Source: Gracilimonas sp965227785 (GTDB lineage Bacteria; Bacteroidota; Rhodothermia; Balneolales; Balneolaceae). From it: a DNA stretch of 64,000 nt. Of this stretch, positions 35,604-45,238 are shown piece after piece. Made by a program: the position numbers and the translations under genes. The DNA is taken from NCBI RefSeq assembly GCF_965227785.1, contig NZ_OZ245785.1, forward strand, positions 1 to 64,000. The letters are read 5' to 3'. The notes below the pieces were generated by a model. It saw only the letters and a program-made list of their open reading frames with translations. It did no database searches and was not told the DNA's origin. The stretch's first letter is position 1, and each line of letters opens with the position of its first letter.

Positions 35604-38036
35604 ATGAGCTCAGGAGATTGCTCAGCAATTCATTGTTCAGATAATAAAAAGGCATTATTCGTGAAAAAGGAATCAAATAAAAAAGCAGGGCTCCGAAGGC
35701 ATCATTTTTTTTCTGCCTTTAATTCAATTCCCGATGCAATGGTAGTGACGGATATAAACCGAAGAATTATTTCGGTTAATTCAGCTTTCGTGAAGTTATT
35801 CGGGTATAAAAGGGGTGAAGTCAGGGGATTGGAAACATCTATTCTTTATTCGACCGAACAGGATTATAATGAAGCAGGGGAAACAAAGTTTAATCCGAAA
35901 TCGGATGTAAAAGCTGAAGTATATGAAGTGGAGTACAGGAGGAAGAACGGAGAAGTATTTACGGCTGAGTCGGTGGGTAGCGTGGTTAAAGACGATGATG
36001 GTGAGACCATCGGTTATCTTGCTGCGATAAAGGATTTGACCAGGGAAAAGAGAAGGAGTGAAGAAATATCTCTGCTCACTAAAAGGTTGCGTCTTGTAGC
36101 AGCAATAGTGGCTAATCAGGAGCAGGATTTTGACGCCAAAATTAAGGAGGCTCTTAAACTTACCACCGAATTACTTGGATTTGAAATTGGTATTGTAAGC
36201 AGGATTGAAGGTGATACTTATACTATTCGTCAATACTACCCGGATACGGCCGACCTGGAAGTAGGGATGCAATTTGAACTCAGGGAAACGTATTGCAGCA
36301 TCACCTTACAGTCGGAGGATGTGGTATGTATTGATGAGATGAAAACCTCTCCTCATAATGCTCATCCTTGCTACACAAAATTTAATTTAGAGAGTTACAT
36401 TGGGATCCCGCTCACTATAAATGGCGAAGCGGAAGGGACCATTAACTTTTCCAGTTCTAAGCCAAGGCGTGAGCCGCTTAATCAGGCTGACGAAGACATG
36501 GTTAAGTTGCTTGGACAGTGGTTGAGTTCGGAATTTGAGAAGCAGTCTTACCAAAATGAATTGAAACACAGCCGGGATCAGTACCGGCTTATTTCAAACA
36601 ACTCCGCAGACCTTATTTGTTTGCATGAGCCTGACGGAACCTACGTTTATCTTTCCCCTTCAGTGGAAAAAATTCTGGGATACACCGAGCGTGAGCTGCT
36701 GGGAACTGTCTCTTATGATTTAATTCACGCTGAAGACCTCAAGAGAATCCGGAAAGAGTCGAATGACAAAGTCTTAAACCGGGAAGAGATTGATCATGTT
36801 AATTACCGGATAAAACGGAAAGATGGGGAATATATATGGCTGGAAACTGCCACCCGGCAAATTTTGGATGAAGCCGGAGAAGTGGTAAATGTGCAAACAT
36901 CTTCCAGAGAAATAACAGACCGAAAGAAGCTTGAAAACCTGTTGAAAGATACCAACAAGCTGGCCTCCGTGGGAGGATGGGAGTTTGATCTTAAAACACA
37001 GGAATTATTTTGGACGGATGAAGTATATCGTATTCATGAACTTCCGTTGGGGGCCAACCTGAATGTAGATGAAGCCATTAACTTTTACGCGGAAGAGGAT
37101 CAGCCAATCGTCACCGAAGCTATAAATCATGCCATAGAAACCGGCGAAGGATTTGACCTGGAGCTGACGCTGATTTCAGCAAAAGGAAATAGGAAATGGG
37201 TTCGATCCATTGGTGAAACACAGGTGGATGAGCAAGGAGAGCCCTATAAGTTGTATGGTGTTTTTCATGATCTGAGCATGCGTAAACTGATGGAAGATCA
37301 GTTGAAAGAAAAAAATGAAAAGCTGGAGCAACTGCTTAAAGCCACCAACGATATAAACGCTATTATAGGTCACGATCTGAAGTCTCCATTGAACACGATA
37401 ATAGGTTTCTCGGACTTATCAATGAATGCATTAAAGCAAGATGAGTTGGATAGGGAAAACCTTTTAAAGTTTCTCAACCTGATTTACACGTCATCAAGAG
37501 GAATGAGTACCACACTTGACGATCTGCTGAAATGGTCCAGATTACAAACAGGGGATTTAAATGTGAGTATTACTTACATAGACTTGAAAGGAGTTGGCAG
37601 TAAACTGTCTGACTTTTTTCAGGCAAACCTTAGTAATAAAGACCTGACTCTGAATTTTGATTTCTCAGAACATGCCTTCATCTATGCTGATGAAAGTATG
37701 ATACTAACCATACTTAGAAACCTGATTTCAAATGCTATCAAATTCTCAAATGAGAAAGGCAATATTAACGTGAGCCTGGATAAGTCAGAGCAGGATTGGA
37801 AGTTCGTGGTTAAAGATGAGGGGGTTGGAATGTCGGAAGAGGTTAAAGAGAATTTGTTTTCACCAATGTATCATCCCAGCGAATATGGTACAAAGAATGA
37901 AAAAGGAACCGGCCTCGGACTAAAAGTGACCGAGAAGTTGGTAAGACTCCACGGTGGCAGGGTAGAAGTTGAAAGTGAGCCGGGTAAAGGCACAACGTTC
38001 AGGTTTTTTATCCCTATTGATCTAAGGCCGGAGTGA
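35604..38036 (+). CDS. Multi-PAS/GAF sensor histidine kinase
   Basis: The 810-residue protein has no membrane segment. Domains in order: PAS (about 35-150), GAF (about 165-315), PAS with PAC (about 325-445), PAS with PAC (about 455-570), then HisKA with phospho-acceptor His590 in IIGHDLKSPLN and HATPase with ILRNLISNAIKFS, DEGVGMS and GTGLGLKV. It would sense cytosolic signals. The first 20 residues (MSSGDCSAIHC...) look untypical and a GTG start near residue 20 is possible. The gene is divergent from the other kinase, with 128 bp between them. Confidence 0.9.
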   Translation: MSSGDCSAIHCSDNKKALFVKKESNKKAGLRRHHFFSAFNSIPDAMVVTDINRRIISVNSAFVKLFGYKRGEVRGLETSILYSTEQDYNEAGETKFNPKSDVKAEVYEVEYRRKNGEVFTAESVGSVVKDDDGETIGYLAAIKDLTREKRRSEEISLLTKRLRLVAAIVANQEQDFDAKIKEALKLTTELLGFEIGIVSRIEGDTYTIRQYYPDTADLEVGMQFELRETYCSITLQSEDVVCIDEMKTSPHNAHPCYTKFNLESYIGIPLTINGEAEGTINFSSSKPRREPLNQADEDMVKLLGQWLSSEFEKQSYQNELKHSRDQYRLISNNSADLICLHEPDGTYVYLSPSVEKILGYTERELLGTVSYDLIHAEDLKRIRKESNDKVLNREEIDHVNYRIKRKDGEYIWLETATRQILDEAGEVVNVQTSSREITDRKKLENLLKDTNKLASVGGWEFDLKTQELFWTDEVYRIHELPLGANLNVDEAINFYAEEDQPIVTEAINHAIETGEGFDLELTLISAKGNRKWVRSIGETQVDEQGEPYKLYGVFHDLSMRKLMEDQLKEKNEKLEQLLKATNDINAIIGHDLKSPLNTIIGFSDLSMNALKQDELDRENLLKFLNLIYTSSRGMSTTLDDLLKWSRLQTGDLNVSITYIDLKGVGSKLSDFFQANLSNKDLTLNFDFSEHAFIYADESMILTILRNLISNAIKFSNEKGNINVSLDKSEQDWKFVVKDEGVGMSEEVKENLFSPMYHPSEYGTKNEKGTGLGLKVTEKLVRLHGGRVEVESEPGKGTTFRFFIPIDLRPE

Positions 38037-38159
38037 GGGGTTAAGTAAATAATGTGTACACCGTACTGAAATAAGCATTCACGTTAGAGTGTTTTACCCT
38101 TTTTTGTTTGTGGTAATAAGCTAAAATTAAATATTAGGTATTATATAACTCCTAAGCCT

Positions 38160-38203
38160 TAACTCCGACCTCCTCTAAATCTCCTCCTTCGCAAGGAGGA
38201 GAC
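38160..38203. repeat. Hairpin repeat unit
   Basis: TCTCCTCCTT-CGC-AAGGAGGAGA is a perfect 10-bp stem. The preceding CTCCGACCTCCTC is the complement of AGAGGTCGGAG at 38288-38299, so the whole 38163-38300 segment can also fold back on itself. Confidence 0.75.
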
Positions 38204-38229
38204 TGTTGATAGCTGTTTAAAAATATAAG

Positions 38230-38523
38230 CTATGAATTAGCTACTGGGTACTTCAGGCGTTCTTCTCCTTGCCAAGGAGAAGACAGAAGAGGTCGGAGAT
38301 GTTGAATTGAAGATATTGCCAGTTCAAACATGACCCTCTCTCTGTCTCTCTCCCTCCGGCTCGCCTTTTAAGAATTATAGTCCTTCGTTAGGGCCGCAGG
38401 GAAAGAGGACTCTTTGGTGAAGATCTTTGTGGTCAAGGCAGTTTTGTATCTGGTACTAATGGTTGATTAGGCGCTCCCTCCATATAAGCGCAGCGCAATA
38501 GGGAGGGCCGGGGTGGGTTGGTA
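38230..38523. repeat. 290-bp repeat family C, copy 1
   Basis: Contains CTTCTCCTTG-CAAGGAGAAG hairpin, AGAAGAGGTCGGAGATGTTG, a CT-rich run (CCCTCTCTCTGTCTCTCTCC), AGGGCCGCAGGGAAAGAGGA and ends with AGGGAGGGCCGGGGTGGGTT. A second copy lies at 38710-39000; between them is a truncated nuclease gene. Confidence 0.88.
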
Positions 38524-38565
38524 GGTGGAGAGGGCTTGATGTTTTAAATAAAATGATGCTAATTA

Positions 38566-38706
38566 ATGAACGAACCTCACCAAAAGTCCATCACAGAAAT
38601 AGCGAGAGAGCTTCGGAAAAATCCTACACCTCCGGAGAAAAGATTGTGGAAGTACATAAGAAACCGCCAGCTTGGAGACTTTTTGAATCTCTATTTAAGT
38701 AAATAA
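38566..38706 (+). pseudogene. Truncated DUF559-type endonuclease gene
   Basis: A 46-codon open frame encodes ARELRKNPTPPEKRLWKYIR and NRQLG, the conserved N-terminus of DUF559 (COG2852, Vsr-like) proteins, normally about 110-120 residues. After QLGD the sequence runs into FLNLYLSK-stop instead of the expected KFRRQ continuation, so the catalytic part is missing. The break coincides with the start of repeat copy 2. It is a decayed gene enclosed by two family C repeats. Confidence 0.75.
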
Positions 38707-38709
38707 ACT

Positions 38710-39000
38710 GTGATTTAGCTTCCAGGTATTACAGGCGTCCTTCTCCTTGCCAGGGAGAAGACAGAAGAGGTCGGAGATGTTGAATTAAAGATATTGCCAG
38801 TTCAAACATGACCCTCTCTCTGTCTCTCTCCCTCCGGCTTGCCTCTATGAAATGATGGCCCTTGGTTAGGGCCGCAGGGAAAGAGGACGCGTTGGTTAGA
38901 GTTGGGAAATGAAAAAGATGTGAGCTATGGGAACACTCTTAGATTAAACGCTCCCTCCATATAAGCGCAGCGCAATAGGGAGGGCCGGGGTGGGTTGGTA
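38710..39000. repeat. 290-bp repeat family C, copy 2
   Basis: Direct repeat of 38230-38523 with matching blocks at both ends and a diverged centre (about 38870-38945). Ends with the same AGGGAGGGCCGGGGTGGGTT, 88 bp before the RidA gene. Confidence 0.88.
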
Positions 39001-39087
39001 TATATTTCTAAAAGAGCCCATCACTATTGAAATCATCCTAAGTTGGACTATCTTTGAAAATAAAATTCATAATTAAGAACAGACCCT

Positions 39088-39468
39088 ATGCGAACTAACA
39101 TATCCTCCGGAGCAGAATGGGAAGATAAAGTAGGATACAGCCGGGCAGTGAAGACCGGGAGTCAGATTTTTGTATCGGGGACGACCGGTATTGATGAAAA
39201 CGGAGATGTTGTTGGAAAGGATGATGTTTATCTGCAAACCAAACAATGTATCCTGAATATTGAAAAGGCGTTGAAGAAAGCCGGTGCTTCGCTGGAGAGT
39301 GTGGTGCGTACGCGTACCTTTATTACCGATATTGACCAATGGGAAGAATTCGGGAAAGCGCATCAGGAGTTCTTTGGGGAAATTAAGCCGGCCGCTACTC
39401 TGGTAGAGGTTTCACGGCTCATTCATCCGGATTTGATGGTGGAGATTGAGGTGGATGCAGTTGTTTAG
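39088..39468 (+). CDS. RidA family protein
   Basis: The 126-residue protein matches the RidA/YjgF/UK114 family, trimeric enzymes that hydrolyse reactive enamine/imine intermediates. Visible are YSRAVKTGSQIFVSGTTG, QTKQCILNIEKALKKAGASL, VVRTRTFITDI (the substrate-binding Arg) and HPDLMVEIEVDAVV. The stop codon overlaps the left arm of a word-repeat stem-loop. It may belong to a RidA subfamily rather than archetypal RidA; the Arg is present so deaminase activity is possible. Confidence 0.9.
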   Translation: MRTNISSGAEWEDKVGYSRAVKTGSQIFVSGTTGIDENGDVVGKDDVYLQTKQCILNIEKALKKAGASLESVVRTRTFITDIDQWEEFGKAHQEFFGEIKPAATLVEVSRLIHPDLMVEIEVDAVV

Positions 39469-39555
39469 GTGTTAGTGGTGAGGTTTTAGGTGTTAGGTTT
39501 TAGCATAGCAGGCTTCCACTAAAACCTGACACCTAAAACCTGTTAAAACCTAACC
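39466..39555. repeat. Word-repeat stem-loop at the RidA/TonB convergent junction
   Basis: The left arm iterates GGTTTTAGGTGTTAG words, the right arm the complements (CTAAAACCTGACACCTAAAA). The structure begins at the RidA stop codon and covers the last codons (MVRF-stop) of the convergent TonB receptor gene, so both ends are partly coding. Confidence 0.75.
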
Positions 39556-42182
39556 ATCATATTAAATGAGGGCTGAATTCCTAAATCGTAGACGTTCACC
39601 GCACGGGAGCTGAGCCGGCGCTGAGAAGGGGGAACAGAAGTGTCAATCACCAAATTCAGTTCGCGATACCAGGCATTTTGATGATCAAAAAGGTTAAATA
39701 CAGACGCCCCAATTTCCATCACAACTCCATCAAATTCTGCTTTATAATCAAACCCTGTATCTACTCTCCGGTAATTTCCCAGCCGCTCTTTTTCTTCAAT
39801 CTGTAGAAAATGCAGGCGGTTCGGGGTACCTGAAGCAAGAGTAAGACTCACGAAGGTTTTCAGGTTTGGAACAACCCTGTACTCAAAGGAGGAATGGAAG
39901 CTGTGCGTGCGGTCCCATTCGGTATAAAATATCTCTCCATTAAATATATCAGGGTTCCGGAAAGTGGATTCTGACAAAGAATAGGAATGAGTGAGGGTCA
40001 GCTTCTGAAACTGGTTTTTAAGTAAAAACTCAAGTCCTTTTGCCGTTCCGTTATTCCCATAAAACCAGGGAGGAGCATTAAAACTATTGGTAAGGGTTTG
40101 AGCGTTGATGTCAAATAAACGGGCGTTTTCGAGTGATTTATGATAGCCTTCCACCTGAAAAAGGGTGTTCTCAAAAACTCTGAAATACATGCCGGCGGTG
40201 AAGTAATCGGAACTGGTAGGGGGTTGTTCCTTTGTACTGATAATCCATACATCGGGACTGCTGATGTTATAGAATGAGAGTCGATGAGTGAATTGGTAAT
40301 TTCGGCTGTATCCAACAGCAAAGGACACGGCTCGTTCGTTCATAAACTTGAGCTTTATCCTGGGTGAATAGTAGAGGTAATTTCCGTTGGTGTAATAGTG
40401 CAGTCGGGAACCAAAATGTATATCTATTACATCGGGAGAGGTAACATCAAGCTGTGCATAAAGATCAGCTAACCCAGATTTAAAGGTGGTGAGAAAGCCG
40501 GGCCGGTCAAATGATTCTTCGAAATACTCTCCCATAAAATACTGGTAGGAAGCTCCGAAAGTCCATTGGCTGGACGGCAGTATCAAATCAAAGTTCTGGT
40601 CAATCTTTAGCTCATTGAATACGCTTTGGTTTTGAAGCGGATAGGTGAATACCTGGATGTTGGATCCATTTTCCTGAACACGGTTATAAACAAAATCATC
40701 CTTACTGAACTCTGAATTATAAATACTAACCGCCGCTAATGAACTGCTGTAAATCCGTTCGGAAACCGGGGATTTATACGCCAGGCTGGAGCTGAAATTG
40801 CCCCATTTGTTAAGTGTCTGTACTTCTTCCAAACTAAAGCGTTGAGAAGGTGCATTTGGATTGAACCTTCTCACCAGCCGTTCAGCATCCTGGGAAACAT
40901 CATCGGCACCGTAGTAAGCTCCGGCAATGAACCGGCTTCCATTTTCGAATTCAACATACATCTTTCCATGTAGATCAAAGAAAGCAGCATCATAACTGCC
41001 CGGAAAAACCAGCCGTGAATCAATGTCCGTTATATTATCGCCGGAAAGGCTGTTGGGGCGATCGATGTTTAGTCCGTAGGCGATCAGGTCATCGTTGCGG
41101 AACCAGTTGAGGGTATTCATATAAGAAGTACGCCCGGAAAGTAACCAGCTGCTTTTACCTGAAGAAACAGGCCCCTGCAATGTTGCATTGAAGGCCGTGT
41201 TGCTAAGCCCCGCAGAAGCACCGAAATCATTTAATGAGCCGGTCTTTGTTAGCATGTTAATAGTACCACCGGGAGAGGATTGAAACTGAGCCGGGGTTAC
41301 ATCATAGAAAAAGCCGGAAGTTTGCAGGGCATTGGGATTAAAGCTGTCGAGAAGGCCAAACAGGTGACTTTGATTGTAAATGGTAATGCCATCCAGCAGA
41401 ATATGGGTTGCATCAGCGGAGCTGCCCCGTACGTTAATTCCGTTGTTCAAAGCCGTTCCATTGGTTACAGCCGGCAGCGCTTGTAATGCTTTGGTGGTAT
41501 TGTTCTCTCCTAAAGGATTGAGTACCCCGGCATTAACAAAATTGCGGTAGATGCTGTCGGAGCCGGCCGGATAGGTAAAGCCGGTCACGATGATATCATT
41601 TGATTGCAGGGCAGCCGGTTGCAGGCGGAAGGTGAGGTCCCCGAATGTTGTTTGGTCATCCAGGCTAAGCTGTATGCGATTATTTTCATAACCAAGGAAA
41701 GAGCAATGTAAGGTGACAGACTTTCCGGTATAGCTTTCCTTAATGTGAAAAACACCTGATGCATTGGCAGCCACTCCTTTTTTGCTTCCATTCATATGGT
41801 AATAAATAGTGGCATAAGGGAGTCGTTCGCCGGTTTTGGCGTCCACAACCTGGCCAGTGACGGATAACTTACCGGAGGAGGGTGGTGTCTGTTTGTACAG
41901 GACAATCTGCTTTCGGGACGAATCTATATCCACTGCAATATTAAACTTAAATAGATGGGTTTGCAGTGAATCAAATACGGTTGCGGAGTTAGCCGAAAAG
42001 CTTAAGCTGATGTCGGTAAGTTGTGATTCCCGGTATAGAAACCGGTAAGTCTCCTGGTCTTCAATTTCATGAATGATTTGAAGAACCGAGGCTTGCTCAA
42101 AGTCATACTGAGCATACGCTTGCCGGTTGAAACCAAGACAAATGATGAAACCAAATAGTAAAACAAGCCATTGTTCTCTCAT
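39543..42182 (-). CDS. TonB-dependent receptor with STN signalling domain
   Basis: The 879-residue protein has a signal peptide (cleavage near AYAQ|Y), an N-terminal STN (secretin/TonB short) domain (about 26-95, LQIIHEIEDQETYRFLYRES), a carboxypeptidase-like domain (VTGQVVDAKTGERLPYATI), a plug (LLDGITIYNQSHLFGLLDSF) and a barrel ending in FNMMVRF. The STN domain plus the linked FecR and sigma genes make this a transducer receptor. Its start codon overlaps the fecR stop codon (TGATG), so the two are translationally coupled. Confidence 0.92.
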   Translation of the reverse strand: MREQWLVLLFGFIICLGFNRQAYAQYDFEQASVLQIIHEIEDQETYRFLYRESQLTDISLSFSANSATVFDSLQTHLFKFNIAVDIDSSRKQIVLYKQTPPSSGKLSVTGQVVDAKTGERLPYATIYYHMNGSKKGVAANASGVFHIKESYTGKSVTLHCSFLGYENNRIQLSLDDQTTFGDLTFRLQPAALQSNDIIVTGFTYPAGSDSIYRNFVNAGVLNPLGENNTTKALQALPAVTNGTALNNGINVRGSSADATHILLDGITIYNQSHLFGLLDSFNPNALQTSGFFYDVTPAQFQSSPGGTINMLTKTGSLNDFGASAGLSNTAFNATLQGPVSSGKSSWLLSGRTSYMNTLNWFRNDDLIAYGLNIDRPNSLSGDNITDIDSRLVFPGSYDAAFFDLHGKMYVEFENGSRFIAGAYYGADDVSQDAERLVRRFNPNAPSQRFSLEEVQTLNKWGNFSSSLAYKSPVSERIYSSSLAAVSIYNSEFSKDDFVYNRVQENGSNIQVFTYPLQNQSVFNELKIDQNFDLILPSSQWTFGASYQYFMGEYFEESFDRPGFLTTFKSGLADLYAQLDVTSPDVIDIHFGSRLHYYTNGNYLYYSPRIKLKFMNERAVSFAVGYSRNYQFTHRLSFYNISSPDVWIISTKEQPPTSSDYFTAGMYFRVFENTLFQVEGYHKSLENARLFDINAQTLTNSFNAPPWFYGNNGTAKGLEFLLKNQFQKLTLTHSYSLSESTFRNPDIFNGEIFYTEWDRTHSFHSSFEYRVVPNLKTFVSLTLASGTPNRLHFLQIEEKERLGNYRRVDTGFDYKAEFDGVVMEIGASVFNLFDHQNAWYRELNLVIDTSVPPSQRRLSSRAVNVYDLGIQPSFNMMVRF

Positions 42183-43144
42183 CAGGAGTTCGATTTGAAA
42201 ACGTATGAATTTTGTCCGGTTTCTGAGAATGTACCCCCGAGAACCAGCCCAAGGTCACTGAATACGGATCCGAGGTTATCGAGAGGAATGGAGCCACTCA
42301 GAGTTTCCTGAAGAATAGCAGGTTGTGCCTCGATACTGATATTGAAATGCTGCTCCAGCTCATTAAATACAGATTGAACCGGTTTGTTTTGAAACACGAG
42401 TTCATTATTCAGCCAGTCAGTAAAAGGGGCTTCTTCTGAGGAGTTTACTTCCGGGGTGGTCGTGGTTTCACTGACGGAGGACGATTGTCCCGGCTCCAGC
42501 TGAATCGATTGGTGACTGTTGATAGCTGTGTATTGAATTCGGCCTTCCTGCAGGTACACGGTGGAAGTGTTACCCCAGTCGCTAAGTATAAACCTGGTTC
42601 CCAATACGCGCACTTCAGATTGATCAGTACGAACGGAGAATGTTCGGGAAGGATCATGTGCTACCTCAAAATAAGCTTCTCCCGATAGTTTGTATTTGGC
42701 AGATTTATCGGAAACATCCATGGCAAATAAAGTAGAATAGGGGCGAAGGGTGACGGCAGAACCATCCGGTAGGGTAACGGTCTCCGCTGAGGCAAAACTT
42801 TCTCCAACCAGTGTTGGTGCCGTCAGTTGTTGATACAGGAAACTTCCCACCAGGGCAATCATCACAATAGCTGCAGCCATCACATATCTTCGTATGGCAG
42901 GAGAGAGATGTAAAATGCGGGCAGAACCCGAAGATGTGTTAATCTCAGAATGAATTGAATTCCAGACGGCCGTTGAGTTGATTGGCTCAACAGATTGGCT
43001 GACCGAATTTTTATAAGCAAATAATCGAATTAGCAGGGGATCGGCTGAATTCTTCAGGCCAGATAAATCAGGTAAAGTTTCCCCGATTAATCGAGCTAAC
43101 TGAAGATCCTGATCACTTGGTGGTATGTTTTGATTGTCAGCCAT
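42182..43144 (-). CDS. FecR family anti-sigma regulator
   Basis: The 320-residue protein has a cytoplasmic N-terminal region (1-85) that should bind the sigma factor, one membrane helix (about 88-110, VMAAAIVMIALVGSFLY), a periplasmic FecR domain (SFASAETVTLPDGSAVTL, YFEVAHDPSRTFSVRT, VRVLGTRFIL) and a C-terminal DUF4974 (LVFQNKPVQSVFNELEQHF). It would relay the signal of the STN receptor encoded just downstream to the ECF sigma factor. Confidence 0.9.
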   Translation of the reverse strand: MADNQNIPPSDQDLQLARLIGETLPDLSGLKNSADPLLIRLFAYKNSVSQSVEPINSTAVWNSIHSEINTSSGSARILHLSPAIRRYVMAAAIVMIALVGSFLYQQLTAPTLVGESFASAETVTLPDGSAVTLRPYSTLFAMDVSDKSAKYKLSGEAYFEVAHDPSRTFSVRTDQSEVRVLGTRFILSDWGNTSTVYLQEGRIQYTAINSHQSIQLEPGQSSSVSETTTTPEVNSSEEAPFTDWLNNELVFQNKPVQSVFNELEQHFNISIEAQPAILQETLSGSIPLDNLGSVFSDLGLVLGGTFSETGQNSYVFKSNS

Positions 43145-43223
43145 TAAAGATAGTTGGGTCTAAAAGAATCCGTGCAGGCCCGGTCAAAAGTCTGCACGGT
43201 AATGTTTGAAGTATCAATTTAGG

Positions 43224-44429
43224 TTAGTCATTATCGTCGTTATCATCACCGTCGTCTTCATCATCCTCAGCAAATTCGAATTCGATTTCTTCAGCTATGA
43301 ATTCGGATCTGTTATCAGGGTTCCGGTACCCTTCTACTTCGGCAATAACGTTTTCGCCGGCATCAAGGGCTCTTGCCACGGCTTCCAGTGAATCCAGCCC
43401 GTCATCACCTTCAATCTCCGTGCGGTCAGAAACTATAACCAGTAAGTCGTTTCGAAGGGTTACGGTCTGGTTCAGAGTGTCAACAGCTGCAACAGCAGAT
43501 TCAATGTCAATCTCATCGTCGCTGACAAATCCGGTGCGCAGGTTTACTTTGAACAAGCGGTTTACGTTTGCAAAGCGCAGGAGGGCGGTTCCGTCACCAT
43601 CCATTTCGATGGTTCCTGTAACGGTTTTGGAAGAGCTTTGTCCGTTGCTGCTTCTGAAAATAGTCAGTTCATAATTGAGGGTTCCGGTTACTCCTTGCGT
43701 TAATGAACCGTATTCGGCAACCGTGTCTTTATTCACCTGTATATCCAGGAAGTTGATTTCGTTTACAAAAGAGCGTTCGAACGTGTCGCCGTCTCTTGTA
43801 ACACCGTCGATGGAGCCATTACCATAGTGCTTTCCATCGATGGTAAGAATGGAGCTGGCATCGCTCAGGCCGGTGAATGCGAAGGTATCAGCCCGGCTGA
43901 ATTCAGAATTGCGGAACCGGCTTTCGGTGCTACCGTTTTTATCAGACGTGAAATCGATGTTCTCAATGCGCTCACGATTCTGTCGCGGGAAAGCAATATA
44001 CTCACCATTCACATCGGTGAATACATACGTTAATACTGCAGACAAGCTTTTCTGAAAGTTTGGATTATTCACTTCCCGGTTAAAGCTGATGGTATGCGTA
44101 CCGGTTTCCCGGTCGTATTCATATTGGTAATTACTTTCGTTACCCCGTCCGGAGTTTCTGTCGTCGTCATGTCCTTTCATCTGGCTGTCGTTACCAAAAC
44201 CGGAAGATGAGACAGTGGTTAAGGCGTCATTCAGACTGGAGAAAACGCCATCATTATCATCAGATAAGGCTTCTCCCATAATCTGGGTGGCTGCTTCAAT
44301 TTCTTCTGCGGTCAGCTCCTGGTTGTTGATGTCATTGGAGACATCATCCAGGGTACAGGCAGAAAACATGGCCGCCACCATTAAAAGTGGGATTACTGTA
44401 GCAGGTATTTTTTTGAATAGTGATTTCAT
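43224..44429 (-). CDS. Lipoprotein with DUF5666-like C-terminal domain
   Basis: The 401-residue protein has a lipoprotein signal (MVAAMFSAC) and an N-terminal region rich in Asp, Asn and Gly. A beta-rich middle (residues about 100-290) is followed by a segment with VAAVDTLNQTVTLRNDLLV and ARALDAGENVIAEVEGY, similar to DUF5666. It ends in an extremely acidic tail (EDDEDDGDDNDDND). The tail and Asp-rich parts could bind cations. It lies between the sigma gene and fecR, an unusual insertion in such a cascade, and may be a product or ligand handler of this regulon. Confidence 0.7.
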   Translation of the reverse strand: MKSLFKKIPATVIPLLMVAAMFSACTLDDVSNDINNQELTAEEIEAATQIMGEALSDDNDGVFSSLNDALTTVSSSGFGNDSQMKGHDDDRNSGRGNESNYQYEYDRETGTHTISFNREVNNPNFQKSLSAVLTYVFTDVNGEYIAFPRQNRERIENIDFTSDKNGSTESRFRNSEFSRADTFAFTGLSDASSILTIDGKHYGNGSIDGVTRDGDTFERSFVNEINFLDIQVNKDTVAEYGSLTQGVTGTLNYELTIFRSSNGQSSSKTVTGTIEMDGDGTALLRFANVNRLFKVNLRTGFVSDDEIDIESAVAAVDTLNQTVTLRNDLLVIVSDRTEIEGDDGLDSLEAVARALDAGENVIAEVEGYRNPDNRSEFIAEEIEFEFAEDDEDDGDDNDDND

Positions 44430-44575
44430 AATGATTCATTTAATTATGTGTTCACTACTATTACACATCAAATTCAAAGTTCCCCCAATCACATAGTAAA
44501 TAAATTTCTGCTGAATTTATGCTAAAAAAGAAGCATCCCATTTTTAAGCAGGTAAGTCTATGAATAACAGTAGTA

Positions 44576-45181
44576 TTACAAGTAATCTTCTGCTGCTTTT
44601 GACAGAGATGAGCGGAGATCTTTCAGGGCCAGTCCCATATGATTTTCCACCGTTTTGACGGATACATCCAGGAATTCTGCGGCTTCTTTATAGGTGAATT
44701 CCTGTATGAAACAAAGCCGGAATACATTTTGGCGCTTCTCAGGCATGGCTGATATGGCTGCTTCGATGGTTTTGTTTAATTCTCTCTGATGGATATCCTG
44801 ATCGGGTTGAGAACCGGAAACAGGGTAATCCAGTTCACGGATTTCTTTGTTCTGATCGAATTTTTCATTGTCCCGGAAAAGGTTGAGCATCCGGGTGTAA
44901 GCAATGCGAAAAAGATAGGCCCGCAATGACTTATGCTCCTCGATGGATTCCCGGTTTTCCCAAATATACACAAAGGCTTTCTGGATCAGGTCTTCGGCTG
45001 CTTCTTTTGCCACACCTTTGGAGGATAGATACCGGTATAATTCATCATGATGGGCATCAAAAAATTTACGGAATGCTTGCTGATCACCGTTTTTTATTTT
45101 TAAATAAATACGGCTTTCGTTAGACTCCCCATCAAGTGAAGCACTTAAAACCAGCAGTAAGTGAATGAAAGACAGTTCCAT
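44576..45181 (-). CDS. ECF sigma-70 factor
   Basis: The 201-residue protein has sigma region 2 (about 40-100, FFDAHHDELYRYLSSKG, AAEDLIQKAFVYIWENR, LRAYLFRIAYTRMLNLFRD) and region 4 (about 140-195, MPEKRQNVFRLCFIQEF, TYKEAAEFLDVSVKTVENHM). It matches the Bacteroidota-expanded ECF family that works with FecR and STN-TonB receptors. The 20-residue hydrophobic N-terminal stretch before the sigma region is odd and the true start could differ. Divergent from the M23 gene; the shared promoter region is 57 bp. Confidence 0.88.
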   Translation of the reverse strand: MELSFIHLLLVLSASLDGESNESRIYLKIKNGDQQAFRKFFDAHHDELYRYLSSKGVAKEAAEDLIQKAFVYIWENRESIEEHKSLRAYLFRIAYTRMLNLFRDNEKFDQNKEIRELDYPVSGSQPDQDIHQRELNKTIEAAISAMPEKRQNVFRLCFIQEFTYKEAAEFLDVSVKTVENHMGLALKDLRSSLSKAAEDYL

Positions 45182-45238
45182 GAAAAATAATTCGTTGAAG
45201 TCGAAGTTCAGTAAAATACCTAAGAATAAGAAATCAGT

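Noticed and set aside
38566..38706. Intact small DUF559 gene
   Set aside because: The frame stops after the conserved N-terminus and before the catalytic part, at the boundary with a repeat, so it is treated as a remnant.
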